Shown: positions 16,220 through 24,370, numbered from the stretch's first letter. The stretch is DNA of 64,000 nucleotides from Clostridiales bacterium (GCA_019418625.1 DYBL01000112.1:18693-82692); one strand, 5' to 3'. Program-made: numbers and translations. The notes: a model not told the origin generated them from the letters alone.

Positions 16220-16527
16220 GGGCTTGTGGAAAAAACTTTTCGACAGCCTTCCCTTTCTTTTGCAGCGGCGGGTAAAAAAGAGCCGCTCAGCGCACATCGC
16301 CGGGCGGCCCAAGCGGGTGGGATATTGGAAAGCTTCCGTGATTATGATACACCCGGCGGCCCGGCATTGTAAATAGGAGCTTTTGGCGAGGCCGGTCTTG
16401 TTTTGGCGAACGACGCCGATTGAACATTTTGTAAATCTCCCGCAATCCTCTTCCCAAAGACAAATGTGTGTGCTATACTATACGAAAGAGAGGGCAGCCT
16501 CTCTTCCACACGAAAGGAGCGATCTCG
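16220..16527 (+). other. Gap upstream of hpf
   Basis: No gene is seen. A likely hpf promoter has TATACT at 16474-16479 with a weak -35 (TTCCCA, 16451-16456), 17 bases apart. The rest (16230-16440) shows GC-rich imperfect inverted repeats but no recognisable RNA. Confidence 0.45.
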
Positions 16528-17076
16528 ATGAAGTACACTTACGCCTGCAAGAAAGTCTCCCTGAACAATTCCATCAAGGAGTATGCCGAAAAGAAGATCT
16601 CCAAGCTGGAGCGGTATTTCCGGGAGAACGACACCACGGCTTTTGTGACCTTTTCTGTGGAGAAGGATCACCTGTGCACAGTGGAGATCACCATCCGGGA
16701 CGGCGGAACGCTGCTGCGCGCCCAGACCCAGGCGCCGGATGGAGATATGCGCGGCGCCATTGACGCTGCGGTGGGCTATATCGAGCGCCAGATCCTGAAG
16801 AACAAGACCCGCCTTGCCAAGCGGCTGCGCTCCGAGGGCTTCCCGCCTCCCGCGCCTGCCGATGACTTTGAGGTGGCCGAGGAGAAGGAGTTCAACATCG
16901 TCCGCACCAAGCGCTTTGCCGTCAAGCCCATGAGCGCCGAGGAGGCCATTTTGCAGATGAATCTGCTGGACCACAGCTTCTTCGTCTTCCGCAACAGCGA
17001 GGACGACAGCCTGTGCATCGTCTATCAGCGCAAAAACGGCGGCTACGGCCTCATCGTCACGGACGAGGAGGAGTAA
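16528..17076 (+). CDS. hpf: Ribosome hibernation-promoting factor, long form
   Basis: The ATG at 16528 follows GAAAGGAGCGATCTC. The 182-residue protein is the long HPF type. Residues 1-95 form the ribosome-binding YfiA fold (SLNNSIKEYAEKKISKLERYF), then comes a linker, and residues 125-182 form the dimerisation domain (IVRTKRFAVKPMSAEEA, GYGLIVTDEE). It binds idle 30S subunits and pairs 70S ribosomes into 100S dimers in stationary phase. A strong terminator follows, so it is monocistronic. Confidence 0.97.
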   Translation: MKYTYACKKVSLNNSIKEYAEKKISKLERYFRENDTTAFVTFSVEKDHLCTVEITIRDGGTLLRAQTQAPDGDMRGAIDAAVGYIERQILKNKTRLAKRLRSEGFPPPAPADDFEVAEEKEFNIVRTKRFAVKPMSAEEAILQMNLLDHSFFVFRNSEDDSLCIVYQRKNGGYGLIVTDEEE

Positions 17077-17089
17077 GATCTGCATCCGG

Positions 17090-17117
17090 GAGGGCGGCGT
17101 CAGCCGCCCTCTTTTTT
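17090..17117 (+). terminator. Intrinsic terminator after hpf
   Basis: A 9-bp stem (GAGGGCGGC/GCCGCCCTC) with loop GTCA is followed by six T residues. Confidence 0.9.
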
Positions 17118-17208
17118 GCCTGCGCTTGCGCGGCGGCGCGGAAGCTGATATACTGAACCAACAGATGCTGTAAAAAGCGGAAAGGATCGAAAAAGAAAGA
17201 ACAACACA

Positions 17209-17811
17209 ATGAAAATGATATTTTTGGTAGACGGAGACAACAACATCGGCACGGGCCTCAAGGGCATCGACATGCTCTCCCGGGAGGACGCCGTGCTGGT
17301 ATTTTATCAAAAGAGCGGCCTGGCCCTCAGCAAGATCCAGAAGCTGTGCGCCGGGACCGAGGCGGACGTGCAGTATATCGAGAGCGTCCGGGGCGGCAAG
17401 AACTCCATCGACTTCCAGATCATCACGGAGCTGGGGGTGCTGGTGGGCAAGCAGGAGGCGGACTACGCCTATGTCATCAGCCAGGACAAGGGCTACGCCG
17501 CCTCCATCGACGCCCTGCGTGCCCGGTACGCGGACGCCTTCCAGGAGGTGGCACTGCGGCCGTCCATCGAGTCGTGCCTGCACCTGGCGTTCATGCGCCG
17601 GGCCTCCACGGCGGCGGAATTGAAGGAGGGCCTGATGCGGGAGTACGGCCAGGCCCAGGGCCAGGTCCTGTTCGACCATCTGCAGGCCCTGTTCTGCCCC
17701 CCTGCCCTGCCGGAAAAGGCGGCGGAGAAGCCCGCAAGACCGGCCCGCTCCCGCCGGGGCGGCCGCCGCAAGCGGAGCGCAGAAAAGGCCCCGGAACCCC
17801 AGGGCGAATAA
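17209..17811 (+). CDS. PIN/NYN-like domain protein, putative ribonuclease
   Basis: The 200-residue protein begins MKMIFLVDGDNN, with the acidic pair typical of PIN/NYN nuclease folds. Further acids follow in GKNSIDFQIITELG and VISQDKGY, giving a plausible metal site spread over residues 8-100. The last 35 residues are Arg/Lys/Gly-rich (SRRGGRRKRS), suggesting nucleic-acid contact. No antitoxin-like partner is adjacent. It may be an RNA-processing nuclease; the substrate is unknown. It converges on the YibE/F gene through a shared terminator. Confidence 0.7.
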   Translation: MKMIFLVDGDNNIGTGLKGIDMLSREDAVLVFYQKSGLALSKIQKLCAGTEADVQYIESVRGGKNSIDFQIITELGVLVGKQEADYAYVISQDKGYAASIDALRARYADAFQEVALRPSIESCLHLAFMRRASTAAELKEGLMREYGQAQGQVLFDHLQALFCPPALPEKAAEKPARPARSRRGGRRKRSAEKAPEPQGE

Positions 17812-17816
17812 ACGGC

Positions 17817-17850
17817 AAAAACCGCCGTGCCTTTTGGCACGGCGGTTTTT
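17817..17850. terminator. Bidirectional terminator, PIN-like gene / yibE-F gene
   Basis: A perfect 15-bp stem (AAAAACCGCCGTGCC with its complement) with loop TTTT lies between convergent genes. It offers T-tracts in both directions. Confidence 0.92.
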
Positions 17851-18996
17851 TCATGCGGCGGCGCTGCGGCGGGTCAGCAGCAATCCGCTGGTGATGGCGG
17901 TGAGGGGCGCTACCGTCACCAGGCCGAAGGAGCCCACCACCGTGTGGACGATCTCCGCGGCCACATACTTGTAGTTGAGGATGAACTCCACCGGCGTGCC
18001 CTGGGCCATGAACACCATCAAAAGGGCGATGTAGCTGCCGGAGTAGGCCAGCAGCAGCGTGGTGGTGGTGGAGCCGCAGGCGGCCCGGCCCACGGCAAAG
18101 CCCGAGGCGATGGCCTCCCGGGCGGAGATGTCCGGGCGCTTTTGCACCACCTCGTACACCGCCGAGCAGATGTCCACGGACAGGTCCATCACCGCGCCGG
18201 AGGAGCCCAGGAAGATGGAGGCCATGAAGATGCGGGTCAGGTCCAGGTTCTGATAGCCTGCGTAGAGAAGGCTCTCGCTGGACTCCATCACCGCCCCGTG
18301 GATGCGGAACAGGTCCGTGAACACCACGCCCAGCACGGCGGTGACGCCGATGCCCAGGGCCGCGCCGGATACGGAGGCAAGACACCGGCGGTCAAAGCCG
18401 TAGATCAGGCTCAGAATGAGGGCCGTCAGCACCAGCACCAGCCCAAGGCCCAGCCACACCGGGTTCCACCCCCGCAGCAGACAGGGCACCAGCACCTTCC
18501 ACATAAGGAGGATGGTATCCACAAAGGAGAGGATGGCCCGCACGCCCGTGCTGCCGGCAAACAGGACCAGGAGCAGCAGGAAAAGCCCCGCCAGGATGGC
18601 CTCCTTATCCAGCCGGTAGTGGTCGGTCATGGACACGGCGGTGATGCCCTCCGGGCCGTAGCTGACGGTGACGAAGGCGATGTCCCCGGGGGCGAAGAGC
18701 TTGTCCTGGGCCAGGGAGCCGCTCAGGCGGTTGACAGCCGTGGCGGTCTGGCCCTCGAAGTGGCCCCCCAGCAGCTCCACGGTGCAGCGCTGCTCGCCGG
18801 TGCGGACCAGGCCGGTGTCCACGATGCTGCTCTCGTCGGTGTCCAGCACCTCCGCCCGCACCCGGTCGGCGTTCTGGTAGGTCAGGGCCCCCTCGTAGCC
18901 CGTGGGCAGGACCAGCAGCACCACCAGCAAAAGGAGCGCCACGGCCACGGGGGCGTTGGTGCGGCGGGTCATGCGGGAGAGAATGGAATTGGGCAT
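17851..18996 (-). CDS. YibE/F family membrane protein
   Basis: The 381-residue protein has an N-terminal anchor (VALLLLVVLLVLP), an extracytoplasmic region of about 100 residues, then about seven membrane segments. The C-terminal part contains SSGAVMDLSVDICSAVYEV and GRAACGSTTTTLLLAYSGSY, features of the YibE/YibF family. The family is a membrane permease-like group of unknown substrate. It starts as a single gene next to the alkaline phosphatase gene on the same strand. Confidence 0.85.
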   Translation of the reverse strand: MPNSILSRMTRRTNAPVAVALLLLVVLLVLPTGYEGALTYQNADRVRAEVLDTDESSIVDTGLVRTGEQRCTVELLGGHFEGQTATAVNRLSGSLAQDKLFAPGDIAFVTVSYGPEGITAVSMTDHYRLDKEAILAGLFLLLLVLFAGSTGVRAILSFVDTILLMWKVLVPCLLRGWNPVWLGLGLVLVLTALILSLIYGFDRRCLASVSGAALGIGVTAVLGVVFTDLFRIHGAVMESSESLLYAGYQNLDLTRIFMASIFLGSSGAVMDLSVDICSAVYEVVQKRPDISAREAIASGFAVGRAACGSTTTTLLLAYSGSYIALLMVFMAQGTPVEFILNYKYVAAEIVHTVVGSFGLVTVAPLTAITSGLLLTRRSAAA

Positions 18997-19023
18997 AGTT
19001 GTCTCCTTCGTGAAAAACGGCGG

Positions 19024-19051
19024 TACAGGGAGCGGTCGTCCGCTCCCTGTA
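19024..19051 (-). terminator. Terminator after the alkaline phosphatase gene
   Basis: A perfect 12-bp stem (TACAGGGAGCGG with its complement) with a 4-base loop lies 25 bases beyond the phosphatase stop. A short T-run follows on the minus strand (complement of 19013-19017). Confidence 0.75.
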
Positions 19052-19075
19052 CTCTGGATGAATGCGCGCAGCGGA

Positions 19076-20644
19076 TCACTTCAGACCCAGCATGGTGGAA
19101 AGCTTGGTGAAGATCTGGGTGTTGTCGTAGTAGCCGCCGAAGGATTCAGCGCCCACGCCGTCGGCAAACACCGCAACGGGCAGACCCGTGTGGGAGTAGC
19201 TGGTGAAGTCGATGCCGGACTTGTTGTTGAGGATGTGGGTGACGGTCACGGAGAAGGGATTGTAGGTGCCGTAGAGCACGTACTGCTCCTGGGTGTAGCT
19301 GTCGGAGTCATAGTCGGTCATGGACAGGGCGTAGGCATCTTTCAGCCGCTGGATCTCGTAGTCGGTGAGCACCAGGCGGTCATCGGCGCTGCCGGACATC
19401 TTCAGGCCGAAGAGCTTTTCCACGTCCTTCATGGCCTCGGCAAAGGGAGTCTTGTTGGCCTTGTACTTGGCCACATACTCCTCGTCGAATTTGGCGTAGG
19501 AGATGGTCTGGCTGGTCAGGTTGGTCAGGTAGGTGTCGTAGTCGGTGCCGGCATAGCCGATGGTCAGGCCGCCGGTCTCGTGGTCGCCGGTCACCAGGAT
19601 CAGCGTCTCCTGGGGATGTTCCTTGGCAAAGTCCACGGCCACCTGAACGGCGTCGGCCAGAGCCACGGTGTCGGCCACGGTGGAGCCGGCGTCATTGGCG
19701 TGGCAGGCCCAGTCGATCTTGCCGCCCTCGCACATCATGAAGAAGCCCTTGCTGTTGTTCAGGACCTCGATGCCCTTTTCCACATAGTCGGCCAGGGCCC
19801 ACTGGCCTGCCTCGCGGTCCAGCTCATAGGCCATGGCGTCGGAGTCGGCCAGGTGCTCGTCCACCAGCAGGACCTTCTCGTCCGCGGCGGAGACCTTGGC
19901 GGCCTCAGACTGGGTGGTCACCACCTTGTAGCCGGCCTCCTTGGCCAGGTCATAGAGGTTCTCCTGGTCGCCGTCGGCGCCGGTGGGCTTGAGCAGGGCG
20001 CCGCCTGCGAAGTACTCAAAGCCGGAGTCCACCAGCTCCTGGCCGATCTCATAGTAGTTGTTGCGGCTGGCCTGATGGGCGTAGAAGGCGGCGGGGGTGG
20101 CGTGGTTGAGGTTCACGGAGGAGATGACGCCGATCTCCCAGCCCTTCTGCTCGTGGAGCTTTTCGGCGATGGTCTCAAAGCTCTTGGTGCCGGTCTCGTC
20201 CACGTTGATCATGCCGGAGTAGGTCTTGTGGCCGGTGGCGATGGAGGTGGCGGTGGAGGCAGAGTCGGGGGCGAAGCTGCAGGAGTCGTAGGTGATGGCG
20301 GAGCCGGCCACGTCGAAGTTCATGAAGTTCAGCGTCTTGGGGCCGTTCAGCACCGCGCCCTTGCGGTCGGCCACAGCCACGCTGGGCTCGGCCTGGGTGT
20401 AGTCCGGGTCGGCCACGGCGCCCAGATAGTCGGCAGCGGCCTGGAACTGGGGATAGCTCATACCGTCGCCGATGAACAGGAAGACGTACTTGGGAGCCTT
20501 GGCCGCGCCGTAGACGGCGGTGTCCGTCAGGGTGGCGGCGGTGGGCTGCGCCTGGACGGCGCTCTGGGCGCCCTGGGAGGAGCAGGCGGTCAGGCCCAAC
20601 ACAGTGGCGGAGGCCAGCAGGCCCGCGAGGAAGCGTTTCATCAT
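19076..20644 (-). CDS. Alkaline phosphatase, lipoprotein (PhoA family)
   Basis: The 522-residue protein has a lipobox (LTAC, Cys21) and so is anchored outside the cell. Family motifs are intact: FIGDGMSYPQ for metal binding, DSASTATSIATGHKT with the nucleophilic Ser, TGDHETGGL, and the C-terminal SHTGLPVAVFADG. It releases phosphate from exogenous esters. A 12-base palindrome sits between its -10 region and ribosome site, so phosphate-linked or other regulation is likely, although it does not look like a Pho box. A ribosome site, AGAGGG, precedes the ATG. Confidence 0.95.
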   Translation of the reverse strand: MMKRFLAGLLASATVLGLTACSSQGAQSAVQAQPTAATLTDTAVYGAAKAPKYVFLFIGDGMSYPQFQAAADYLGAVADPDYTQAEPSVAVADRKGAVLNGPKTLNFMNFDVAGSAITYDSCSFAPDSASTATSIATGHKTYSGMINVDETGTKSFETIAEKLHEQKGWEIGVISSVNLNHATPAAFYAHQASRNNYYEIGQELVDSGFEYFAGGALLKPTGADGDQENLYDLAKEAGYKVVTTQSEAAKVSAADEKVLLVDEHLADSDAMAYELDREAGQWALADYVEKGIEVLNNSKGFFMMCEGGKIDWACHANDAGSTVADTVALADAVQVAVDFAKEHPQETLILVTGDHETGGLTIGYAGTDYDTYLTNLTSQTISYAKFDEEYVAKYKANKTPFAEAMKDVEKLFGLKMSGSADDRLVLTDYEIQRLKDAYALSMTDYDSDSYTQEQYVLYGTYNPFSVTVTHILNNKSGIDFTSYSHTGLPVAVFADGVGAESFGGYYDNTQIFTKLSTMLGLK

Positions 20645-20685
20645 GATTTACCCTCTTTTCTCATTGATCCGAAAGATGTTGCACC

Positions 20686-20706
20686 CTTGTGCACAAGCAA
20701 AGTATA
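20686..20706 (-). promoter_or_regulatory. Phosphatase promoter region with palindrome
   Basis: On the minus strand a TATACT -10 (20701-20706) is followed almost at once by the perfect palindrome CTTGTGCACAAG (20686-20697), placed where transcription should begin. The -35 is poor, which fits an activated or tightly repressed promoter. The binding protein is unknown. Confidence 0.5.
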
Positions 20707-20763
20707 GCGGCCGGCGCGGAGGGAAGAAACCAGGGCTTGGAAAAGCTCTTGTAAAATATAGGG

Positions 20764-20792
20764 AAAGCCGGCGGCCTCAGGCCGCCGGCTTT
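20764..20792 (-). terminator. Terminator after the GAPDH gene
   Basis: A 13-bp stem (AAAGCCGGCGGCC with its complement) with a 3-base loop lies 20 bases after the stop. A T-rich stretch follows on the minus strand. Confidence 0.8.
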
Positions 20793-20811
20793 CTTATGTA
20801 TTTGGATGGTT

Positions 20812-21834
20812 TCAGGCGTGGTCCACGGCGTACATGTGGGCCATCAGGTCCAGGATCTTGTTGGTGTAGCCCCATTCGTTGTCGTACCAGGCGATGAGCT
20901 TGACGAAGTCGTCATCCAGCATGATGCCGGCGGTCTCGTCGAAGATGCACGTCTCGGAAAAGCCTGTCAGGTCGGAGGAGACCACCTGGTCCCGGGTGCA
21001 GGTGATGATGCCCTTCATGGAGTTGCGGGCGGCGTTTTCCATGGCCACGCACACATCGTGGTAGGTAGCCGGATGGATGAGCCGGGCGGTCAGGTCCACC
21101 ACGGACACATCGTTGGTGGGCACCCGGAAGCTCATGCCCGTCATGCGGCCCTTCAGCTCCGGGATCACCTGGCCCACGGCCTTGGCCGCGCCGGTGGTGG
21201 AGGGGATGATGTTGCCCAGCACGCTGCGGCCCGTGCGCCAGTCCCGGCCCGCCCGGGCGTCCACGGCCTTTTGCTTGGCGGTGGCCGCGTGGATGGTGGA
21301 CATGAGGGCCTGTCGGATGCCGAAGGTATCGTGGATGACCTTGGTCATGGGGGCCAGGCAGTTGGTGGTGCAGGAGGCGTTGGAGACCACGTTCATGTCC
21401 GGCGTGTAGGACTTGTGGTTCACGCCCATGACGAAGGTGGGCATCACGTCGTCCTTGGAGGGAGCGGAGAGGATCACCTTCTTTGCCCCGCCTGCAAAGT
21501 GGGCGGCGGCCTTTTCCATGGTGGTGTAGGCGCCGGTGGATTCGATGATGTACTCGGCACCGCAGTCGTCCCAGGGGATGAGCGCGGCGTCGCTCTCGCT
21601 GTATACCCGGATCTTCTTGCCGTTGATGATCAGGTGCCGGTCGTCCCGCTCCACCGTGCCCTGGAACGTGCGGAACACGGAGTCGTATTTTACCTGATAG
21701 ACCATATAGTCCAGATCCGCATTGCGCAGGTTGATGCCGCAGGGCTGATAGCTGCTGCTGCCCCGCTCCACCATGATCCGCAGGGCCACCCGCCCGATGC
21801 GGCCGAAGCCGTTGATGCCCACTTTGATCGCCAT
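20812..21834 (-). CDS. gap: Glyceraldehyde-3-phosphate dehydrogenase, type I
   Basis: The 340-residue enzyme has the NAD site NGFGRIGR at residue 7, the active-site SNASCTTNCLAP and the catalytic His in STIHAATAKQ, followed by NIIPSTTGAAKAVG and WYDNEWGY. It catalyses the oxidative phosphorylation step of glycolysis. The segment after the catalytic His (HAATAKQKAVDARAG) and the coenzyme loop (INLRNADLDYMV) differ from the most common type, so coenzyme preference may differ. Its ribosome site AACAGGAGGCAGG is strong. It is not clustered with pgk-tpiA-gpmI, which lie 32 kb away. Confidence 0.95.
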   Translation of the reverse strand: MAIKVGINGFGRIGRVALRIMVERGSSSYQPCGINLRNADLDYMVYQVKYDSVFRTFQGTVERDDRHLIINGKKIRVYSESDAALIPWDDCGAEYIIESTGAYTTMEKAAAHFAGGAKKVILSAPSKDDVMPTFVMGVNHKSYTPDMNVVSNASCTTNCLAPMTKVIHDTFGIRQALMSTIHAATAKQKAVDARAGRDWRTGRSVLGNIIPSTTGAAKAVGQVIPELKGRMTGMSFRVPTNDVSVVDLTARLIHPATYHDVCVAMENAARNSMKGIITCTRDQVVSSDLTGFSETCIFDETAGIMLDDDFVKLIAWYDNEWGYTNKILDLMAHMYAVDHA

Positions 21835-22145
21835 GTCGTCCTGCCTCCTGTTATTTTCTGTTTCCGCATAAGCGGCGTGGCCTTATTGTACCACAGGCTG
21901 CTTAAATTTTCCTCGTTGTTTACGTAAAATTTACGACATAAATTGCGCAAAAAAATCGGACAGGTTGTATAATGGGAGCATCTCGGCGGTTGGATGCGTT
22001 TTTCGACAAGATTCGACAAAATTCTTGTTTTTGCGGCGGCGGTTTGCTATGCTTGAGGTAATGCAGCCAGGGTTTTCCTGGGTTTGACGGGCCCGGCTGT
22101 GCAAATGCTACCATTCGGTGCCCACGGCATCGGAAAGGAGACCCC
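21835..22145. promoter_or_regulatory. Divergent gap between gap and a kinase-like gene
   Basis: This 311-base AT-richer gap holds two promoters. Rightward, TATAAT at 21968-21973 has a weak -35 (TTGCGC, 21943-21948). Leftward, a TACAAT -10 is the complement of 21885-21890. Between them lie the palindrome TTTACGTAAA (21919-21928) and a second TTTACG at 21931-21936, a possible shared operator. No gene is seen. Confidence 0.5.
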
Positions 22146-22958
22146 ATGGAGCCGGATTTTGAAGATCTTTCCCTGCTGTTTCCCAATCTGGCCGCCCAGC
22201 TGCGCAATACCCTCAGCACCATGCACCTGGCGGCGTCCCAGCTGGCGCCGTCCCGTCAGCGGGAGCAGGACCCGGCACTGGACGCCAAGGCCGCGCTGCT
22301 GGATCAGAGCTATTATCAGCTTCTGCGCCTGGCCAACAACCTCTCGGACGCGGCGCTGCTGCGCCAGCAGGGGCCTCTTGCCCTCAAGGACACGGATCTG
22401 GTGGAGCTGGTGGGTGAGATCTGCCGCCGGACAGAGCCGCTGGCCGCCGAACTGGGACTGACGCTGCGGTTCGCGTGCCGGATGGAACGGCATGTGTGCG
22501 CTGCGGCGCCCCGGGAGCTGGAACGTCTTTTATATCATCTTTTGTCCAACGCCTTCAAATTCACCCCCTCCGGCGGCACCGTCACGGTGGAGCTGAAAAC
22601 GGCGGCGGGGCAGGTGCTTTTGTCGGTGGAGGACACAGGCCGGGGCATTGAGCCGGAGCGGCTGGAGGCCCTCTTTGACCGGTGCCTGCACGAGAGCCTC
22701 ATGGACCCCCGGCCCCATGGCCTGGGGCTGGGGCTGGCACTGTGCCGGGCCATCGCTCAGGGACACGGGGGCAGCATCATGGCCCAGTCCCGCCAGGGCC
22801 GGGGCAGCCGCTTCACCGTCTCCCTGCCGGACCGGCGGGCGGAAAACGGCACGGTCAGCGATGTGCCGCTGGACTATACCGGCGGCTTCAACCGGACGCT
22901 TTTATATCTGGCGGACGCGCTGCCCTCCAGCGTGTTTTTGGTGCGCTATCAGGGATGA
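22146..22958 (+). CDS. Histidine-kinase-like protein lacking the phospho-acceptor His
   Basis: The 270-residue soluble protein has a HisKA-like helical part (residues 10-75) and a complete HATPase domain: N-box LLSNAFKFTP, G1 DTGRGI and G2 HGLGLGLALC. Aligning FPNLAAQLRNTL with the usual FxNxSHELRTPL places Ala17 where the phosphorylated His should be. There is no sensor, membrane or response-regulator neighbour. It may therefore act as an ATP-dependent binding or regulatory protein rather than a phosphotransferase. The ATG is chosen by the GAAAGGAGACCCC site just upstream. Confidence 0.85.
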   Translation: MEPDFEDLSLLFPNLAAQLRNTLSTMHLAASQLAPSRQREQDPALDAKAALLDQSYYQLLRLANNLSDAALLRQQGPLALKDTDLVELVGEICRRTEPLAAELGLTLRFACRMERHVCAAAPRELERLLYHLLSNAFKFTPSGGTVTVELKTAAGQVLLSVEDTGRGIEPERLEALFDRCLHESLMDPRPHGLGLGLALCRAIAQGHGGSIMAQSRQGRGSRFTVSLPDRRAENGTVSDVPLDYTGGFNRTLLYLADALPSSVFLVRYQG

Positions 22959-22961
22959 TGG

Positions 22962-22990
22962 GCGGGGGAGCAGTCCCCCGCTTTCCTTTT
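22962..22990 (+). terminator. Terminator after the kinase-like gene
   Basis: An 8-bp stem (GCGGGGGA/TCCCCCGC) with loop GCAG is followed by TTTCCTTTT. A TACAAT -10 for the next gene lies at 23005-23010. Confidence 0.78.
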
Positions 22991-23040
22991 GCCCGAAAAT
23001 CGGGTACAATAGGGACGAACATCACGAAGGAGGAACACCC

Positions 23041-24102
23041 ATGTCACCAAAGAGAGTTTGCCTTGCCATGAGCGGCGGCGTGGACAGCGCCGCGGCGGCG
23101 CTGCTGCTGCGCCAGCAGGGATACGAGGTCCACGCCGTGACGCTGCGGCTGCGTCCGGGGGACCAGCGAAGCGGCGTATGCGGCTCCGGGGACGACATCG
23201 CCCTGGCCCAAAAGCTGGCGGCGGCCATGGGCATCGAGCATACGGTGCTGGACCTTTGCGATCTGTTCCGGGATACGGTCATGGCCAATTTCACCGCTGA
23301 GTACGCCCGGGGACGGACCCCTAACCCCTGTGTGGACTGCAACCGGGAGATCAAGTTCGGCGCGCTGATGGACTGGGCCCTGGATCACGGCATGGACGCC
23401 CTGGCCACGGGGCACTACGCCCGGGTGGACTACGACGAGGCCACCGGCCGGTGGCGGCTGCTGCGGGGGCTGGACCGGCGCAAGGACCAGACCTATTTCC
23501 TCTTTCAGCTGACGCAGTTTCAGCTGGCCCATCTGCTGCTGCCGGTGGGCGGCTATGAAAAAAGCGGCATCCGCGCCCTGGCGGCGGGCCACGGCCTGGA
23601 AAACGCCCAGAAGCCCGACAGCCAGGACATCTGCTTCGTGCCGGACGGGGACTACGCCGCCTTTTTGGAGCGGCAGGGGATGACGCTGCGGCCGGGCAAT
23701 TTTGTGGACCAGACCGGCCGGGTGCTGGGGCCTCACCGGGGGATGGAGCGATACACCACCGGTCAGCGCAAGGGGCTGGGCGTCAGCGCCGGGGCACCGG
23801 TGTATGTGCTGCGCAAGGATCTTGCAAGCGGCGACGTGGTGCTGGGGCCGGACAGTGCCCTCTATACCCACACCCTCACGGCGGAGCGGATGAACTGGAT
23901 CTCCATTGCGGAACTGACGGAGCCCATGGCGGTCACCGCCAAGACCCGGTACAGCCAGCATGAGGCGGAGGCGGTGCTCTATCCCCTGCCGGGCGGCGCC
24001 GTGCGGGCGGAGTTCCGGGAGCCCCAGCGGGCCATCACCGCCGGACAGGCGGCGGTGTTTTACGACGGCGAGGCCGTGGTGGGCGGCGGCATCATCTGCT
24101 AA
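23041..24102 (+). CDS. mnmA: tRNA-specific 2-thiouridylase MnmA
   Basis: The ATG at 23041 follows GAAGGAGGAACACCC. The 353-residue enzyme shows the PP-loop SGGVDSA near residue 12, NPCVDCNREIKFG with the catalytic Cys near residue 98, GHYARV, the second Cys in DSQDICFVP, and GQRKGLGV in the beta-barrel part. It thiolates U34 of tRNA-Lys, -Glu and -Gln using sulfur passed from a cysteine desulfurase. The length is close to the family norm. Confidence 0.97.
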   Translation: MSPKRVCLAMSGGVDSAAAALLLRQQGYEVHAVTLRLRPGDQRSGVCGSGDDIALAQKLAAAMGIEHTVLDLCDLFRDTVMANFTAEYARGRTPNPCVDCNREIKFGALMDWALDHGMDALATGHYARVDYDEATGRWRLLRGLDRRKDQTYFLFQLTQFQLAHLLLPVGGYEKSGIRALAAGHGLENAQKPDSQDICFVPDGDYAAFLERQGMTLRPGNFVDQTGRVLGPHRGMERYTTGQRKGLGVSAGAPVYVLRKDLASGDVVLGPDSALYTHTLTAERMNWISIAELTEPMAVTAKTRYSQHEAEAVLYPLPGGAVRAEFREPQRAITAGQAAVFYDGEAVVGGGIIC

Positions 24103-24111
24103 AACGCAAAA

Positions 24112-24135
24112 CGGGCGCCGCGACTGCGGCGCCCG
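24112..24135 (-). terminator. Terminator of the 24-codon small ORF (and of mnmA)
   Basis: A perfect 10-bp stem (CGGGCGCCGC/GCGGCGCCCG) with a 4-base loop is followed on the minus strand by TTTTGCGTTTT. Leftward it starts 8 bases after the small ORF stop, so it is a good intrinsic terminator in that direction. Rightward the T-tract is poor. Confidence 0.82.
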
Positions 24136-24143
24136 GGACTTTA

Positions 24144-24218
24144 TCATCGCTCGCTGATGAGCCAGATATCCTGATAGATCAGATCGTCCACGTCATATCG
24201 TACTGCCTTTTCAACCAT
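24144..24218 (-). CDS. Small ORF, 24 residues, unknown function
   Basis: The peptide reads MVEKAVRYDVDDLIYQDIWL followed by ISER. Support comes from context: an ideal ribosome site (GAAGGAGG, 8 bases before ATG), a terminator starting 8 bases after the stop, and an upstream region with TATACT (complement of 24255-24260) and the 16-base palindrome TGCACGGAACCGTGCA (24278-24293). The preceding gene has its own terminator, so this is a separate transcription unit. The peptide is acidic, has no Cys and no membrane segment. The function is not recognised; a leader peptide or small regulatory protein is possible. Confidence 0.6.
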   Translation of the reverse strand: MVEKAVRYDVDDLIYQDIWLISER

Positions 24219-24277
24219 TGTTTTTTCCTCCTTCGCAATTGGTTCCCTGCCAGTATATGCGACCGGAGGAGAGAAAT

Positions 24278-24293
24278 TGCACGGAACCGTGCA
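24278..24293. promoter_or_regulatory. Palindrome upstream of the small ORF
   Basis: TGCACGG-AA-CCGTGCA is a near-perfect dyad just upstream of the probable -10 of the small ORF, on its minus-strand promoter side. It could be an operator. Confidence 0.4.
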
Positions 24294-24340
24294 CGCTGCG
24301 GAGAAAAAATTTTCAGCGCCGGGCAAACGGAGCAAAAAAA

Positions 24341-24370
24341 CAGGAGAGACGAAAGTCTCTCCTGTTTTTT
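24341..24370 (-). terminator. Terminator after the S1-domain gene
   Basis: An 11-bp stem (AACAGGAGAGAC-type arm with GTCTCTCCTGTT) closes a short GAAA loop directly after the S1-domain stop. A run of seven T residues follows on the minus strand. Confidence 0.9.

Noticed and set aside
17209..17811. PIN-like gene as the toxin of a toxin-antitoxin pair
   Set aside because: No small antitoxin gene lies beside it; the neighbours are hpf with its own terminator and a convergent membrane protein.
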